A DNA stretch of 64,000 nucleotides. Source: Apostichopus japonicus. Taxonomy: Eukaryota > Echinodermata > Holothuroidea > Aspidochirotida > Stichopodidae. Shown here piece after piece: positions 1-11,100 of this stretch. Made by a program: the position numbers and the translations under genes. How positions within the stretch are numbered: the first letter of the stretch is position 1; each line of letters begins with the position of its first letter. The DNA is taken from assembly GCF_037975245.1 (NCBI RefSeq), contig NC_092583.1:9648764-9712763 (forward strand), given 5' to 3'. Below the pieces are notes generated by a model that had not been told where the DNA came from, made no database searches, and worked only from the letters and a program-made list of their open reading frames with translations.

Positions 1-656
1 TCGTGACGTCACGTTCAGACTACGCATATGCAGAAACACGAGATGTATGGCTTGCGATGCATCAATCAGTGTGGCTAGGGATAGGTTCTTAACTATACTG
101 AGATATTCGGTTATTTTTCAAAAAAAAAATTATTTGACTAGCATACATACCTAGGCCTAACCTGCTAGTGCGTATAAGACCGGTACGGAAGTTATCCGAA
201 GTGTATCAATAATCCAATTGGAAGTGAGATACATTTATTTCAGTTTATTCACAATATACAATAAGTAATGCTTTACGTTAACATGAATGTCCTTTATCAT
301 CAAAAGCAGGTGAAGTGTTTTGTATATCAATAAAAAATTAAATAAAACTCCTCTCTGTAAAAATGGAAAACATGCCCATGCTTTTATGTGCTGGATTTTG
401 TTAAAATTTCGATAGGATATTCCTATAACGCTACAGTTCATTTACCGTCCAAATTTATACAAAGACTAAAGGACACGAAAAATAAATGGGAATTTAAAAA
501 TATATATACATATAATATTGAAATAACTATTTTCAGGGTAACGAAATTTTCGAATCGAAAAAACAGAATTCTATCATGCTAATTTCTCTCAAAAATAACC
601 TCCGTGAGGTGATGAAATCTAGAAGGGTGCCTTTAGTACATAAGAAAGTACATTAC

Positions 657-794
657 CATAGTTACTGCCTTTTTGGATAAGATCGCTGAAAATCCATTGA
701 AGACTTTTTTGTACTTCTTAAGAATGGTAGCGCCATCTTCAAAGAGGGTCTCGGAAGACAGTGTGTTGACGACATATCCTAAATCAGCGTTTTG
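657..794 (-). CDS. S8 protease exon 2: I9 propeptide core
   Basis: Encodes 46 residues after a TTTCTCAG acceptor. It holds the amphipathic propeptide helix (LFEDGATILKKYKK) and the VFNGFSA strand. The donor is probably ATG|GTAATG; a GTAACT six bases earlier is an alternative. No later exon could be recognised in 1-656. Confidence 0.65.
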
Positions 795-1385
795 CTGAGA
801 AAAAATGCACAAAAGGCAAAACAAGAAATTTTTCGTTGTTAATCATTACTTTACCAATTATGAAATATTTTAATTTTCAAAATATCTTTAATGTTTTGCA
901 TGAATCAGGTTGACAGTGTATCTCGTCAAAACGGTAATTTTCATATTCATGACGTATTGACGACAACTATATCAAGAGTGAAAAAATTAACTATCAAATT
1001 TCACAGTTTTGACCTCAAAAGTGAAGGGTGCAAATCGGTAAGTTTGCAGACCATTTACTTTTAATGTACTATACGTGTAATTCGTCAGCAGTGTACTGTC
1101 TCTTCGAAGCTTCCGTACTTATGAATGAAACTCAATTCATGGAGACTTGTATTAGGGAAATTGTAGGTGGAAAATTCTCTTGTATTAAAAACGGGAAAGA
1201 AACAATTTTCTAGAGCAAATCCATGAGTTTATGATTTAACAGACTGAAAGGCTTACAGAGATTGAATATATTGAGTATACCTTAAGTTTGACAATGTATC
1301 GTCCTGGTACCGCATCACGTGATGTGTAAAGAGGAGCCAAAGCGCTGGCCGCAGTTACAAACAAACAGAATATTAAGACCTTCAT
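657..1385 (-). CDS. Secreted subtilisin-like serine protease (S8, proteinase K type), N-terminal part
   Basis: Two coding exons are visible, 1281-1385 and 657-794, and the gene continues past the left edge. Exon 1 encodes a short basic start, a hydrophobic core and an Ala-Ser-Ala/Ala-Leu-Ala cleavage region, i.e. a secretory signal peptide. It is followed by PGRYIVKLK, the first strand of an I9 (propeptide inhibitor) domain. Exon 2 ends that domain with VFNGFSAILS, the typical propeptide motif of proteinase-K-like S8 enzymes. Both junctions are phase 0 with GT donors (GTATAC, GTAATG) and a CTCAG acceptor. The start at 1385 is preferred over an upstream in-frame Met because it begins the signal peptide and has A at -3. 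The catalytic domain (Asp, His, Ser triad) lies outside the window, so activity cannot be judged. By family, it would be an extracellular endopeptidase made as a zymogen. The gene diverges from CHAF1B. Confidence 0.72.
1281..1385 (-). CDS. S8 protease exon 1: signal peptide and start of propeptide
   Basis: Encodes 35 residues: Met-Lys followed by a hydrophobic run VLIFCLFV, small residues at the likely cleavage site, then the propeptide start ending at YIVKLK. The donor is GTATAC, immediately below 1281. Phase 0. Confidence 0.72.
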
Positions 1386-3381
1386 CTTTCTATAGACGAT
1401 GAATAAAAGAGAGGAACATGATAACCACAAACAATAACTACATTTCATGACACTGTACATCGATTCGACCTTTCTAAAAAAATTGGGATTTTTGTTTTTG
1501 TTTTTTTTGTTTTTTTAAGGCATAGGTTATATCCAACCAGTTTCTGGTGGCATCCTGCCCGATTACAAGCAGAATATAACGACACCTGAGCCATAGAAGT
1601 ATTAACAAACTAATTAAGGTAAAACATTAGCCACATATATATCACTTACATAATCGTAGAATTGGGCCATTGTATTATTTTGTTAACCAATGTTGCTTTG
1701 AATGGATACGTGCAATCCCACAATGTTGGGAAAATATTATCCCATCCTTTTTTTAAGAGTATATATATGATACTTTTAAACGAATCGTAGAGTTTCTCTA
1801 CTTTTAAACAACTAGGACGATGATTTGAAAGGTAAAACATTGTAATAAAGATATTATTATACTTACAGAAAATACCTGCTTTCTTCTGAATTTCAACAAC
1901 CACTTAGTATGAAGCTAAACGGGATTTAACCATCTCTTATATAAGAAAAAGTGATGTTTTGTTTCGACGCGGATTATAGATCTAAATCCCTCTTAATCCT
2001 CTACAGATGGTTTCTTCTCACAATGATTGTCATAAACAAAGAGGCTTATCTTCTCCCTGTGACCCACAACACTTGTTTGCCTTCAATACATGCATATCAA
2101 TGAACAAAGCGCAAAGCTGTCAATATTTGCCAAGATTATTAGACTAAATTTCGTGCAACCTCTTTAAAGAGATCTAGCCAAGGCACCCCCTAAACATTCC
2201 CCACCCCACCGCCGATACTTGGGGATGATCCTCGTTAAATTCTGGCCAACTGTGTGAACCCCCCCCCCACTCCCCCATGGTTCGTATAGTAGACCATCTT
2301 AGTCGAGCAAGGAGGTGGAGCGGTAATGGGTCGCAGGAGGGTGGGGTGAGGGTTGGGGGGGAGAGTACACCATACGCGCACTGTATGTGCCTTTGTATAC
2401 TCTCGTGTCGGTATTTTGTCATTCTTCGTTCCGGTTTGCGCCTGATGCATTTCAATAGTTTGCTCTTATAACATATCCCCCTCATACTCCCCCACCCCAT
2501 CCCACAAACACACACGCCAGATATAACCAATATGACCAAAACCAATATGTTTATTTAGAACCTCGTTATAAAAAGTCTTTATGAAAGTTATAAGTTATTT
2601 GTTACAGAAACGGTTGGCTAATCTAAAAGTGATAAATTTCGAGAGTGGTTTATCGCCGAACAGTCAAACTACCAATCAACGTTCTATCGTTTAAAGTATC
2701 GGCTGTTATATGGGTAATATATTTGTTGAGCCGACTTAGGATTAATTCGAAAATCCTTCTAATTATCTTTAATTCTTTGTGAGATGCATACGACAGAAAC
2801 AGAAAACAGGTTTTGTTTTTCCTAATAGTGTCTTACATGTGACGGTGCCAAGAAGATTTGTTATCAATGGTGTGTGGCATTGCAACTGTACATAATGAAT
2901 CAATTTGTTTTTAGGTAGAAAGGAAAACCACCTGCCACAGATAAGAGGGTGAGGGGTGTGGGGGGGGGCGGGCGTTGACGGACGGCTTCTATGATTTGCT
3001 ATGGGGAACTTTGACGTTTTGAAGTTTCATCTACTGCATGTTTTTTTTTTCTAATCCATGCTGTTGCACTAACAAAAACCATGTTACATAACGTCAAAAC
3101 AATGGAAAGTTTCGTCAAAACAAAGTTAGACTTCTATATATATCTATCCGATATCGTCACAGCGCTGTGTGGTTATTTCTTCTTCGTAATTGTCATAATG
3201 TTAGAAAAGTGCACTTTTCTGGCAGAACACAAATATTATAATTAGTTATTAACACAACTTTGTGTGTAGACCTACTTATATAGACATCATGTATAGCCTC
3301 AATATACATCAGGAATTCCGTGTTCTATAACCTCACAGTTCATGTCATGAAAATACTGTAGTGACGATACGATGTTGAATA
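1386..3381. other. Intergenic region between divergent protease and CHAF1B
   Basis: No coding exon recognised. It contains T-rich and C/G homopolymer stretches (for example the C and G runs near 2260-2360 and 2950). A TATA-like TATATAA near 1937 could serve the protease gene. Open frames across the GC-skewed 2170-2550 tract are low-complexity artefacts. Confidence 0.5.
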
Positions 3382-3420
3382 GCGCCATCTTTTATTTCGC
3401 GCGATGGAAGTCGCGGGAAA
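3382..3420 (+). promoter_or_regulatory. E2F/YY1-type promoter cluster, probable CHAF1B core promoter
   Basis: Within 39 bases there are three sites: GCGCCATCTT at 3382-3391 (reverse of the YY1 consensus AAGATGGCGC), TTTCGCGC at 3395-3402, and GCGGGAAA at 3413-3420. The last two both match the E2F consensus TTTSSCGC, in opposite orientations. It is the most CpG-rich short segment for kilobases around and lies 1.6 kb upstream of the first mapped CHAF1B exon boundary. CAF-1 subunits are S-phase genes commonly under E2F control, so the position makes sense. The transcription start and the first non-coding exon (probably near 3430-3600) are inferred. Confidence 0.55.
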
Positions 3421-4968
3421 TTTGTTGTTATTTCTGTCACACACTACATAGTATACTGACTATGCAAAGTACCTATTGTAAATCGCTTGCGAAACTAAAT
3501 TTCATTACAGCTGTTATAACAGAAACGCTACTTTAACGTTGGAAGGATGTACCATAATTAATATTATGAGGTTTGAAAACGGTAGCTTTCCAGCGAACTT
3601 AATTGGAAGACCGGCAGAAGCTTCAACACATTTCTTTCATCGCTAATGCTGCATTTGTTGATAACGTTTTGGTCAACTCAGTAATAACGTTAGTGACACC
3701 GCTAGATGCTATCAATGATTTCAACTAAGTTTAACAGAAGTAACACTAAGTTGCAGTTACTAATACCAATATGGCTAGTCTCTGTATAGTGTGGTGACAG
3801 TGTCAAGGTCCGTAGGCCTAGCCTTAGCTGACTATCAATGAACTAGTCTAACGTTGGGTCAAGCCATTGGTGACTAACAATAAACAAGTTAACGTTAAAC
3901 ATAGGCTGGCTAAATTTACGGGTAGGTCAGGCCCCCAAATTAGACCTATGCTGAAGTAACTAGTATTAATGTAGGCAGAGGCCTAGGCTAGATTTACTTA
4001 GTTGAAGTAAGCTAGACATTGACCAAGACCTAGCCCCACTTAATAATACTATTACTAGGCAGCTAGTACACTGTAACTTAATGGTATAACTGTTGGTAGC
4101 CTAGGCCGTTAATTAAGACCAAGAAACTAACATTTAGAATGCTGACAGCATTGAAAACACTGGCTATGCTAGCATTAACATTGTTGTAAGCCTATCTAGC
4201 CTAGGCCTTGCTTAGGATTCTAAAATATTGTTAATAAAGAAACTATCAACATCGATACGAAGGAATTACTTTGACTCAATGCTAATGTAGCCTAGGCCAT
4301 TTGGAAATATTTCTGTGGTTTGGCTGGAAGTCCAACCTATTCTCTTATTTTCATGTGTGAATTAAGGATGTGCAAGTACTTTTCCCAGAATGGCTGTCAG
4401 AGATTTCTTAAAGGAATTCTCAGTGATTTCAGAGTCTGCATTAGAAGGACCGATGGGGCAGCACAGGTCTGTTGTTGATTTAGGACTTGACTATAGATCC
4501 CATGTTGTAATGTTATTCATAAGATGTCCGTGTGCAAACGATGCACTACATTGTAGAATCTGCACCTGTTTGTTATTGAGCTGTGCATTTGCATATTGAT
4601 ATATAAGTTAAAGCATGCCGTCTGCTCGTCCTTGTTCACCCTGTCTCTCCATCTGTCAACACGTAATCTTGGACATGTCGTCCTATATCTGTCCTGTACA
4701 GCATGACTATGTGACGCAATAAAATATAACATGTTAATACTCAACGTCGACGGTGTTCTACTTGATTGCTTAAAAGAACTATATAACTAAACAAAGAAAC
4801 ATGACACATATTGGTATGAATTTAGTGATTCCCTGGAAAAGGGAACCCCACAGTGTACGAACATTACTTTCTTTGACTAGTTATAGTAAGTTACTTATAA
4901 TTCATGATTGATAAACTGTGTAAAAATTAGGATTTTTGGTTTTCATAAGTGTTCATTTATCTTTTCAG
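3421..4968 (+). other. CHAF1B 5' region: probable non-coding first exon and first intron
   Basis: No protein-coding exon recognised. A start site just after the E2F sites would put a short untranslated exon near 3430-3600 and an intron ending at the TTTTCAG acceptor at 4968. Between 3810 and 4300 the sequence is rich in GCCTAGGC/TAGGCCTA palindromes; the 11-mer TAGCCTAGGCC occurs at 4097, 4197 and 4288. Confidence 0.4.
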
Positions 4969-5075
4969 GTACAAGATCTTTACCAACTGTTGGTCCTATT
5001 CAAGAATAAAAGGAAAGGAAAAAACAAAACAAGAAAACTTAATATAACAAGCTAGCTACCAAATAGAAGTCTAAA
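4969..5075 (+). other. chaf1b: CHAF1B 5' UTR part of first coding exon
   Basis: Begins after a good CTTTTCAG acceptor at 4968 and runs into the ATG at 5076. A TAG at 5064-5066 is in frame with that ATG, so the protein cannot extend upstream in this exon. Confidence 0.5.
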
Positions 5076-5198
5076 ATGAAGATAGATACCCCAGAGATAT
5101 CTTGGCACAGTCGTCAGCCGATGTACAGCCTGGATATACAGCCTGGAAAATCTGAGGTCAAGAGATTAGCTACAGGAAGTACTGATGCTAATGTTAGG
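5076..5198 (+). CDS. chaf1b: CHAF1B exon 1
   Basis: Encodes residues 1-41, starting [20 protein letters not shown], the first strands of the propeller (human MKVITCEIAWH-type start). Donor AGG|GTAAGT, phase 0. Confidence 0.95.
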
Positions 5199-8100
5199 GT
5201 AAGTCTCTTTAGGTAAACGGTTTCATATCTTAGCAGCATGATGAGATCACACATTTACAAAATGGCAGCTCCTAGACACCACTATTAAACTAAGATAACT
5301 CCCAAACGGAACAAGATTTTCTCTGTCTATTTTGATGACAGTTGGGTTTGCGTCGCGTTTTATCCTGATCTATCAAGAAAGATCAGCGATTTTCATATCA
5401 CCTCGTTTCAACTGTCTCTCCTCCATGGTAAGTAATCTGATATAAGGATATAACCCTTTCTTTATTTTGTTGTTCGAATACATTGGTCATCATTTAAAAT
5501 GAGTTTCCGCTTATTTTAGTAAATGTTGCCTTTTGTGAAGTAAAATTCAAGCGAGGTTTAATCAGAACTTTCTTTGGCATTTCTTCTACTCCTTCAAAAG
5601 ATTTGGTCTCTAAAGATGGGCAAAGATGGTAAGGTATCACCCGAGTTCTTAGCCACCCTCTCCCGTCATACCAAACCGGTGAACGTCGTCCGTTTCTCTC
5701 CTGATGGACAGATTCTCGCCTCTGGCGCTGATGGTAGGTTGAAAAGCTGATGGTATTGTGGGCTAAGGATAGGGTATAATTTTGCAAAGCTTTGCTGAAT
5801 ATGAAAGGGCACCATTACTGGCACGAGATGCTAGTGGGTGGATCCCTTCGTTTTATGGGTGAGGGAAGGGGGAGGTGGGAATAACATATCTTGCATTGCA
5901 TAACAGAATGGTCAAATTACCACGTATATCACTGTAATGATGTATAGCATATTTATTTGACACAGGAAGTTGGAACTATAGTAATTTATCAGAAAGTTCA
6001 GTGCCTTAAAAACTGCAACAGCCTTCAAAATCTGAATACTTAATTATTCCATGCGGAGAGGGGGGGGGTGGGGGTGTCCAGCTAGCACATTAAACACTTT
6101 AATATGTTATCCTATTCAGTGTTGTTGAAAAGAGTAATTCAATGTAACTTAACATGTTGATAATATGGATATTAGCTAATTTGCATATTGGGTCAAGCTA
6201 TGAATCCTTGTAGAAGAGTTATTGTAAAATCATTAGGGTGTTTCTTATTCTAAATGCAAGTTCCTACATAGCAAGACTTAAAACTTTAAATATCATGCAA
6301 AAAGGTATTTTATCAATTTTTTGCAATTAGTGTAATTAGTGTAAGTTGTGAATAACCTTCCCACAACAATTCTACTAAAATGTCATTTTCTGTCATTTTT
6401 AATTTGGTGCAAGGCTATTACTTTGTTTCGGAGATGGCCTAGCTAGTAGTACATTTCAAAGTGTCTTGGCATTTAACTTTATCAAACGGTTTAAAATAGT
6501 ATCTTTAACCTCTGATGTTGAAAATATTGCCTATTTTTTCAATGTATATACATTTGGATTCCTGCAACAGTTTTTTAAAATTGGATATGTTGTGTTATGT
6601 TTGTGTACATATATAATAAATGTGTAGCAAGTGGTATGACAGATACATAGTAAATCAAAATTGACTATATATATGTATACATATATATATATTTATATAT
6701 ATACACACATAATATGAGAAATTTGAATTTAATTAAAAAGTGTCTTGCATAGGGTATGGTGGGAGGGGGGGGGGAGGAAGTGGTGTTCAAGTTGGTATTT
6801 CCTCCTGATATCTTTGTCACCGTTTCTCGTGCTTAGATGGCTTGTGCATCCTCTGGCGTCTTCAGGATGCAACCTCCGGTGTTCCATCCTTTGGCAAGGA
6901 GGAGGAAGCAGAAGATGACAAAGAGACCTGGAGTGCTTTCAAGACACTTCGGTGAGTCACCATGGAAACAACATGTAGCATGTTTTTTTTCCCTCCATTA
7001 TTTGCTGTTGTCTGAAAACTTAATATATTTAACTAATAGTTTAGGTAGTAATCGACACTAACAAAATGAAAACCAAATTCTGTTTTCCATATTCCAGTAG
7101 TTCTTCAACGGCTTAATTAGAAAAATGCAAATGCCACAACTTCCCACAAGTTTCATCTGGAACACTTCAGATAGAAGGTGTCAAAAATAATAGCTTTATT
7201 TAATTTATTTTTATCTTTATGAATTTTAATTATCAAATCAAAGTTTTGCTCTTCCCTCTCGTTAGTGGTCATTTTGAAGATATCTATGACATTTCCTGGT
7301 CGGCCGACAGTTCTCGTATGGTAACCGGATCGGTGGACAACAGCGCCATCATTTGGGATGTTAAGAAAGGTATAAAAAGCAGTTTTTTCATTTGTCAAGA
7401 ATTTTGGCCACACTACGGAGTCACTTATTTGCAACTGGTTATAAATTCCATCGTAAATACTTACCATTTGTCATCCTCTTTGACTTGTACTGATAGCTAG
7501 CGTGCAATCACGTTAGCACTTGCCCAAATGTCCTCCTCTTAAACCTCCTCCACTCTTCAACCCCCCTCTCCCAGCCCTTTCCCAAACCTCAACGCACGCA
7601 CACATAGACACACAAAATGAGCAGATTTTTATTAAGTTTAAAATAAAGGTCAACTGTGTTTACAGACTGTGAGTGGTTGTGGTTGCAAATGTGTAATATA
7701 ATATTCATTCTTTGCAAAGAAACAAACCTTGTTAAAGAAATTACAAAATATATAATGTGACAGGAAGAATTTTGTCAAGGTGTTTTAACCAATTTTGAGG
7801 GTACAGTCTGGTTAAAAATAAAGTAAACACTTTTCTACTCAGACGTTCAATACAATACACAAAGGCATTTTACTATTTCACTGAAATATTATTTATTCCA
7901 AGCATTGTGTAGAAGGTGATCAACCTCATTAACAAATAGTAATGTAACATAATTTTACATGATTTTTTGTTTTTTTTGTTTTATTATTCACTTCAAAAAT
8001 AAGTTAATTCATAATCACATGTGTGAGACTTACTTGGTATAGGTTTCAAGATGAATAAGCCAACAATACTTACAGGGTTATTTCATCCTTTATGAAGTTT

Positions 8101-11100
8101 CTTTTTAAGAAAGAAATCCATTTTTTTTTACAGAAATATACGCTTCAATTCCTACAGTTATGCTTCGCTCTTCTTATCATGCGCATTTGCAATTACTCCT
8201 GGTCCACGTTCCCGCACTCGTTATGGCGATCGACTATGTCACTGCGCCTTCTCTTTGGAACGAACTCCCATTTCACGTTTGTGACTCTCCCTCCCTTTGT
8301 ATTCCAAGAGAAAACTTAAAACATTTCTGTTTGATTCCTAGTTTCTCTTTTTCCTTGGTTGCCTTTGTCTCTTTCCTACTTTGTAAAGCGCTTTGAAACG
8401 CTGTACTAAGCGCTATATAAATATAATTTATGATTACTATTATCATTATTATTCAATGGTAAAGACAATCTTTACGTTTTGATCTCTCCTCGACAGGAGA
8501 TAAAGTTCACCTGTTCAAGGATCATAGAAGCTTTGTTCAAGGAGTCGCCTGGGATCCTTTAAATCATTTCTGTGCAACAATCAGTTGTGACAGGTAGGAG
8601 TTCTGTTGTTACCATGGGAACCATTTCTACTGAACGAAGGCATGTTTCGTTTTGCAGACGACAGGGAATCATAGCTTATTGAAGTTTCATGTACTGTTTG
8701 AAGGAAAGTTGTATATTTTGGGCAGGCTTGGAAGTTATTCTGATTTAAGCGATGAAAATGTGGCAGAATGCAAGAGAATTTTTGCAAGGCTATTTATAGG
8801 TGGTAAACATGAAATGTACAATGTTTTCCATATGAATAAAATAACGTTAGCTAATATGAGTCACCACTGTCGAATTATGTTCATGTAGAAAGGAAATAAC
8901 TTTAAATGGAGGAGATAAATAAATCAAAATAGAAGTTTGCTCCATGTTTTTACAAAAAATTGGTTGAAAGATGATCTTGCTCAACTTGTGCCATTACATA
9001 AGAAAAATCGAAAGCGTATGAAGAATTTGTCAAGGCTATGAATATTAAGTCAAAATAACGGTTTCATTCAACTTGACTTGTGTTTTCTTTTGGTAAAACT
9101 ACACTAGTGAAACCTTGAGTCAATCACCCAGTGTTGCTGTATGCTGGTTCACATATCATGTTCGTGTCACTTCGATTCAGAGATTGGTAAACAGATCAAG
9201 CACATTAGGATCAAATATGAGAGCCTGTTCCTTTGAAATTTTGAGTATCCCAATTTGTCATATTACAAAATGAATGCAATTGATCCCAGTATCTCCCTCC
9301 TTTCTCTCCCGTCCAACATGCTTCAACGGCTACCCACACCACAGTACCCTCTGTTCCAGCAAGGTTGTCAAGTTTCTATGAATCTATGACAGTATCTAGG
9401 ATTTGTTTCATAATACCTTCTTTGCCACATTTACCCAACTTCAATACATCTTGTTTCTATATAAACCATAGGGGAGAACAAAAAAAGCTATTCACACCAA
9501 AGTGATACACTTTGGTGTGAATAGCTTTTTTTTCACACTGTTTTTTAATATCTTCACACTGTGGAAACTGACTTACTGATCATGTTTTGACTTTTGACAG
9601 ACATATTTATTCTTTAGACTTTTCATCACCATGGTGATACGAACAATTTCTTCGTTTTGTTTTCTGTTATGAAAGGATCCCAATAACAAAGTGCATTTGA
9701 CTACATTTGCTTATTTTCCAGATCAATGAGGGTGTATAGCCTGCAGAACTTCCGCTGTGTTTACAATGTTTCCAGATTTACTTTAAAGGTTAATGATAAC
9801 AATGGCGAGGTATGTAGTCAACATCTAACTAATCATCTCATAATCATAACAGGACAATACATTAACACCAGTATTGCTAGAATGGCCAAAAAGGTTTCAA
9901 GATGTACTACACATTGTGAGCATTTCTCTTGCAACTTTGGAATAAATCCCATGCTTTATTTTGCCTTAAAATTAAACTTTGATTCCAATAAGTGTTCATC
10001 CAAGTTCATCATATGGATAGGGTTCAAGCGAGCTTCTGTTGGCTGTCTAACATTGTGGAATTACTAAACTAAACTAACCATCCACAGTATATCTTCACTA
10101 TGCTTTAAATTATGCTAATAAAGTTCACATAAACAGAAAGGGATTGTTCAAAATGTTGAAAATACTGGCCATACTAGATCAACAAATGGATAGAGTTTCA
10201 AATGAGCTTCTGTTAGCTTCCTAAACAAAACTAAATTTGAACACATCCGTCTTTCAATGAATTTCTTTATGGTCCGTATCATCATACTGTTGCTTCCATG
10301 GACAGTTCCTGTACAAGGGTATTGATTAGTCTGTTTACAAGGGTATTAACATTCCTCTTAAAGGAAGAACCTGCTTGGATTGAAATGTCATATATTCGAA
10401 TTAATTCCCTTCTGTTTTCTGTCATTTTATTGACATCTCACAGTCAGTTTTTTATTCTTCCTTCTCCTAGGGTATAAAGAAACAGCAGACATTATGTTTG
10501 CAATCTGTTGTTCATCCATGCCCCCCCCCTAGATGCAAGGAAGAAATGTTTGCGGATGGGGGGGGGGATGTTTCTATTCTATAGTTGGGGCTGAAGTCAG
10601 AAATACCTCTGTTTATTTTTGCCCTTGATGATGCTGTCAGGCTTCTTCTGACTTTCTTCTGACTTTTATGGTCCCCAAATTTTTTCTGTGGACCCTATCC
10701 CATGCACTGCTAAATCTTTTCACAGACCTAGAGATCTATAGATCCTCAGGTTAAGAGACAAGGCTGTATGTTTATATCATCTAGCACCCATTTTATGACA
10801 CTTTCTCCCTCTTTCGTTATAGACTCAGAAAAAGCAAATTAGAATGTTCCACGATGATTCTATGAAGTCATTTTTCCGTCGTCTGACGTACACGCCCGAT
10901 GGACAGCTGTTGATCGTTCCCTCTGGTTGCATAGAAACTGGAGACTCTGTCGCCAACACCACTTTTGTATTTTCACGGCTTTCGTACTCGAAGTGAGTTT
11001 GTCATATAGCTGAATTATTCTTGTGATGTTTTCTTTGCTGTGTTTTCAAAGAGCTACTGGTTGATTGTGCTATACAAAAATGACTTAATTGTGTAAAAGC

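Noticed and set aside
2174-2545. 123-residue minus-strand open frame
   Set aside because: Crosses C/G homopolymer and Pro-rich low-complexity DNA; no domain seen.
4390-4599. 69-residue plus-strand open frame upstream of CHAF1B
   Set aside because: No match to CHAF1B's conserved N-terminus, which starts at 5076 with an upstream in-frame stop; no donor joins it in frame.
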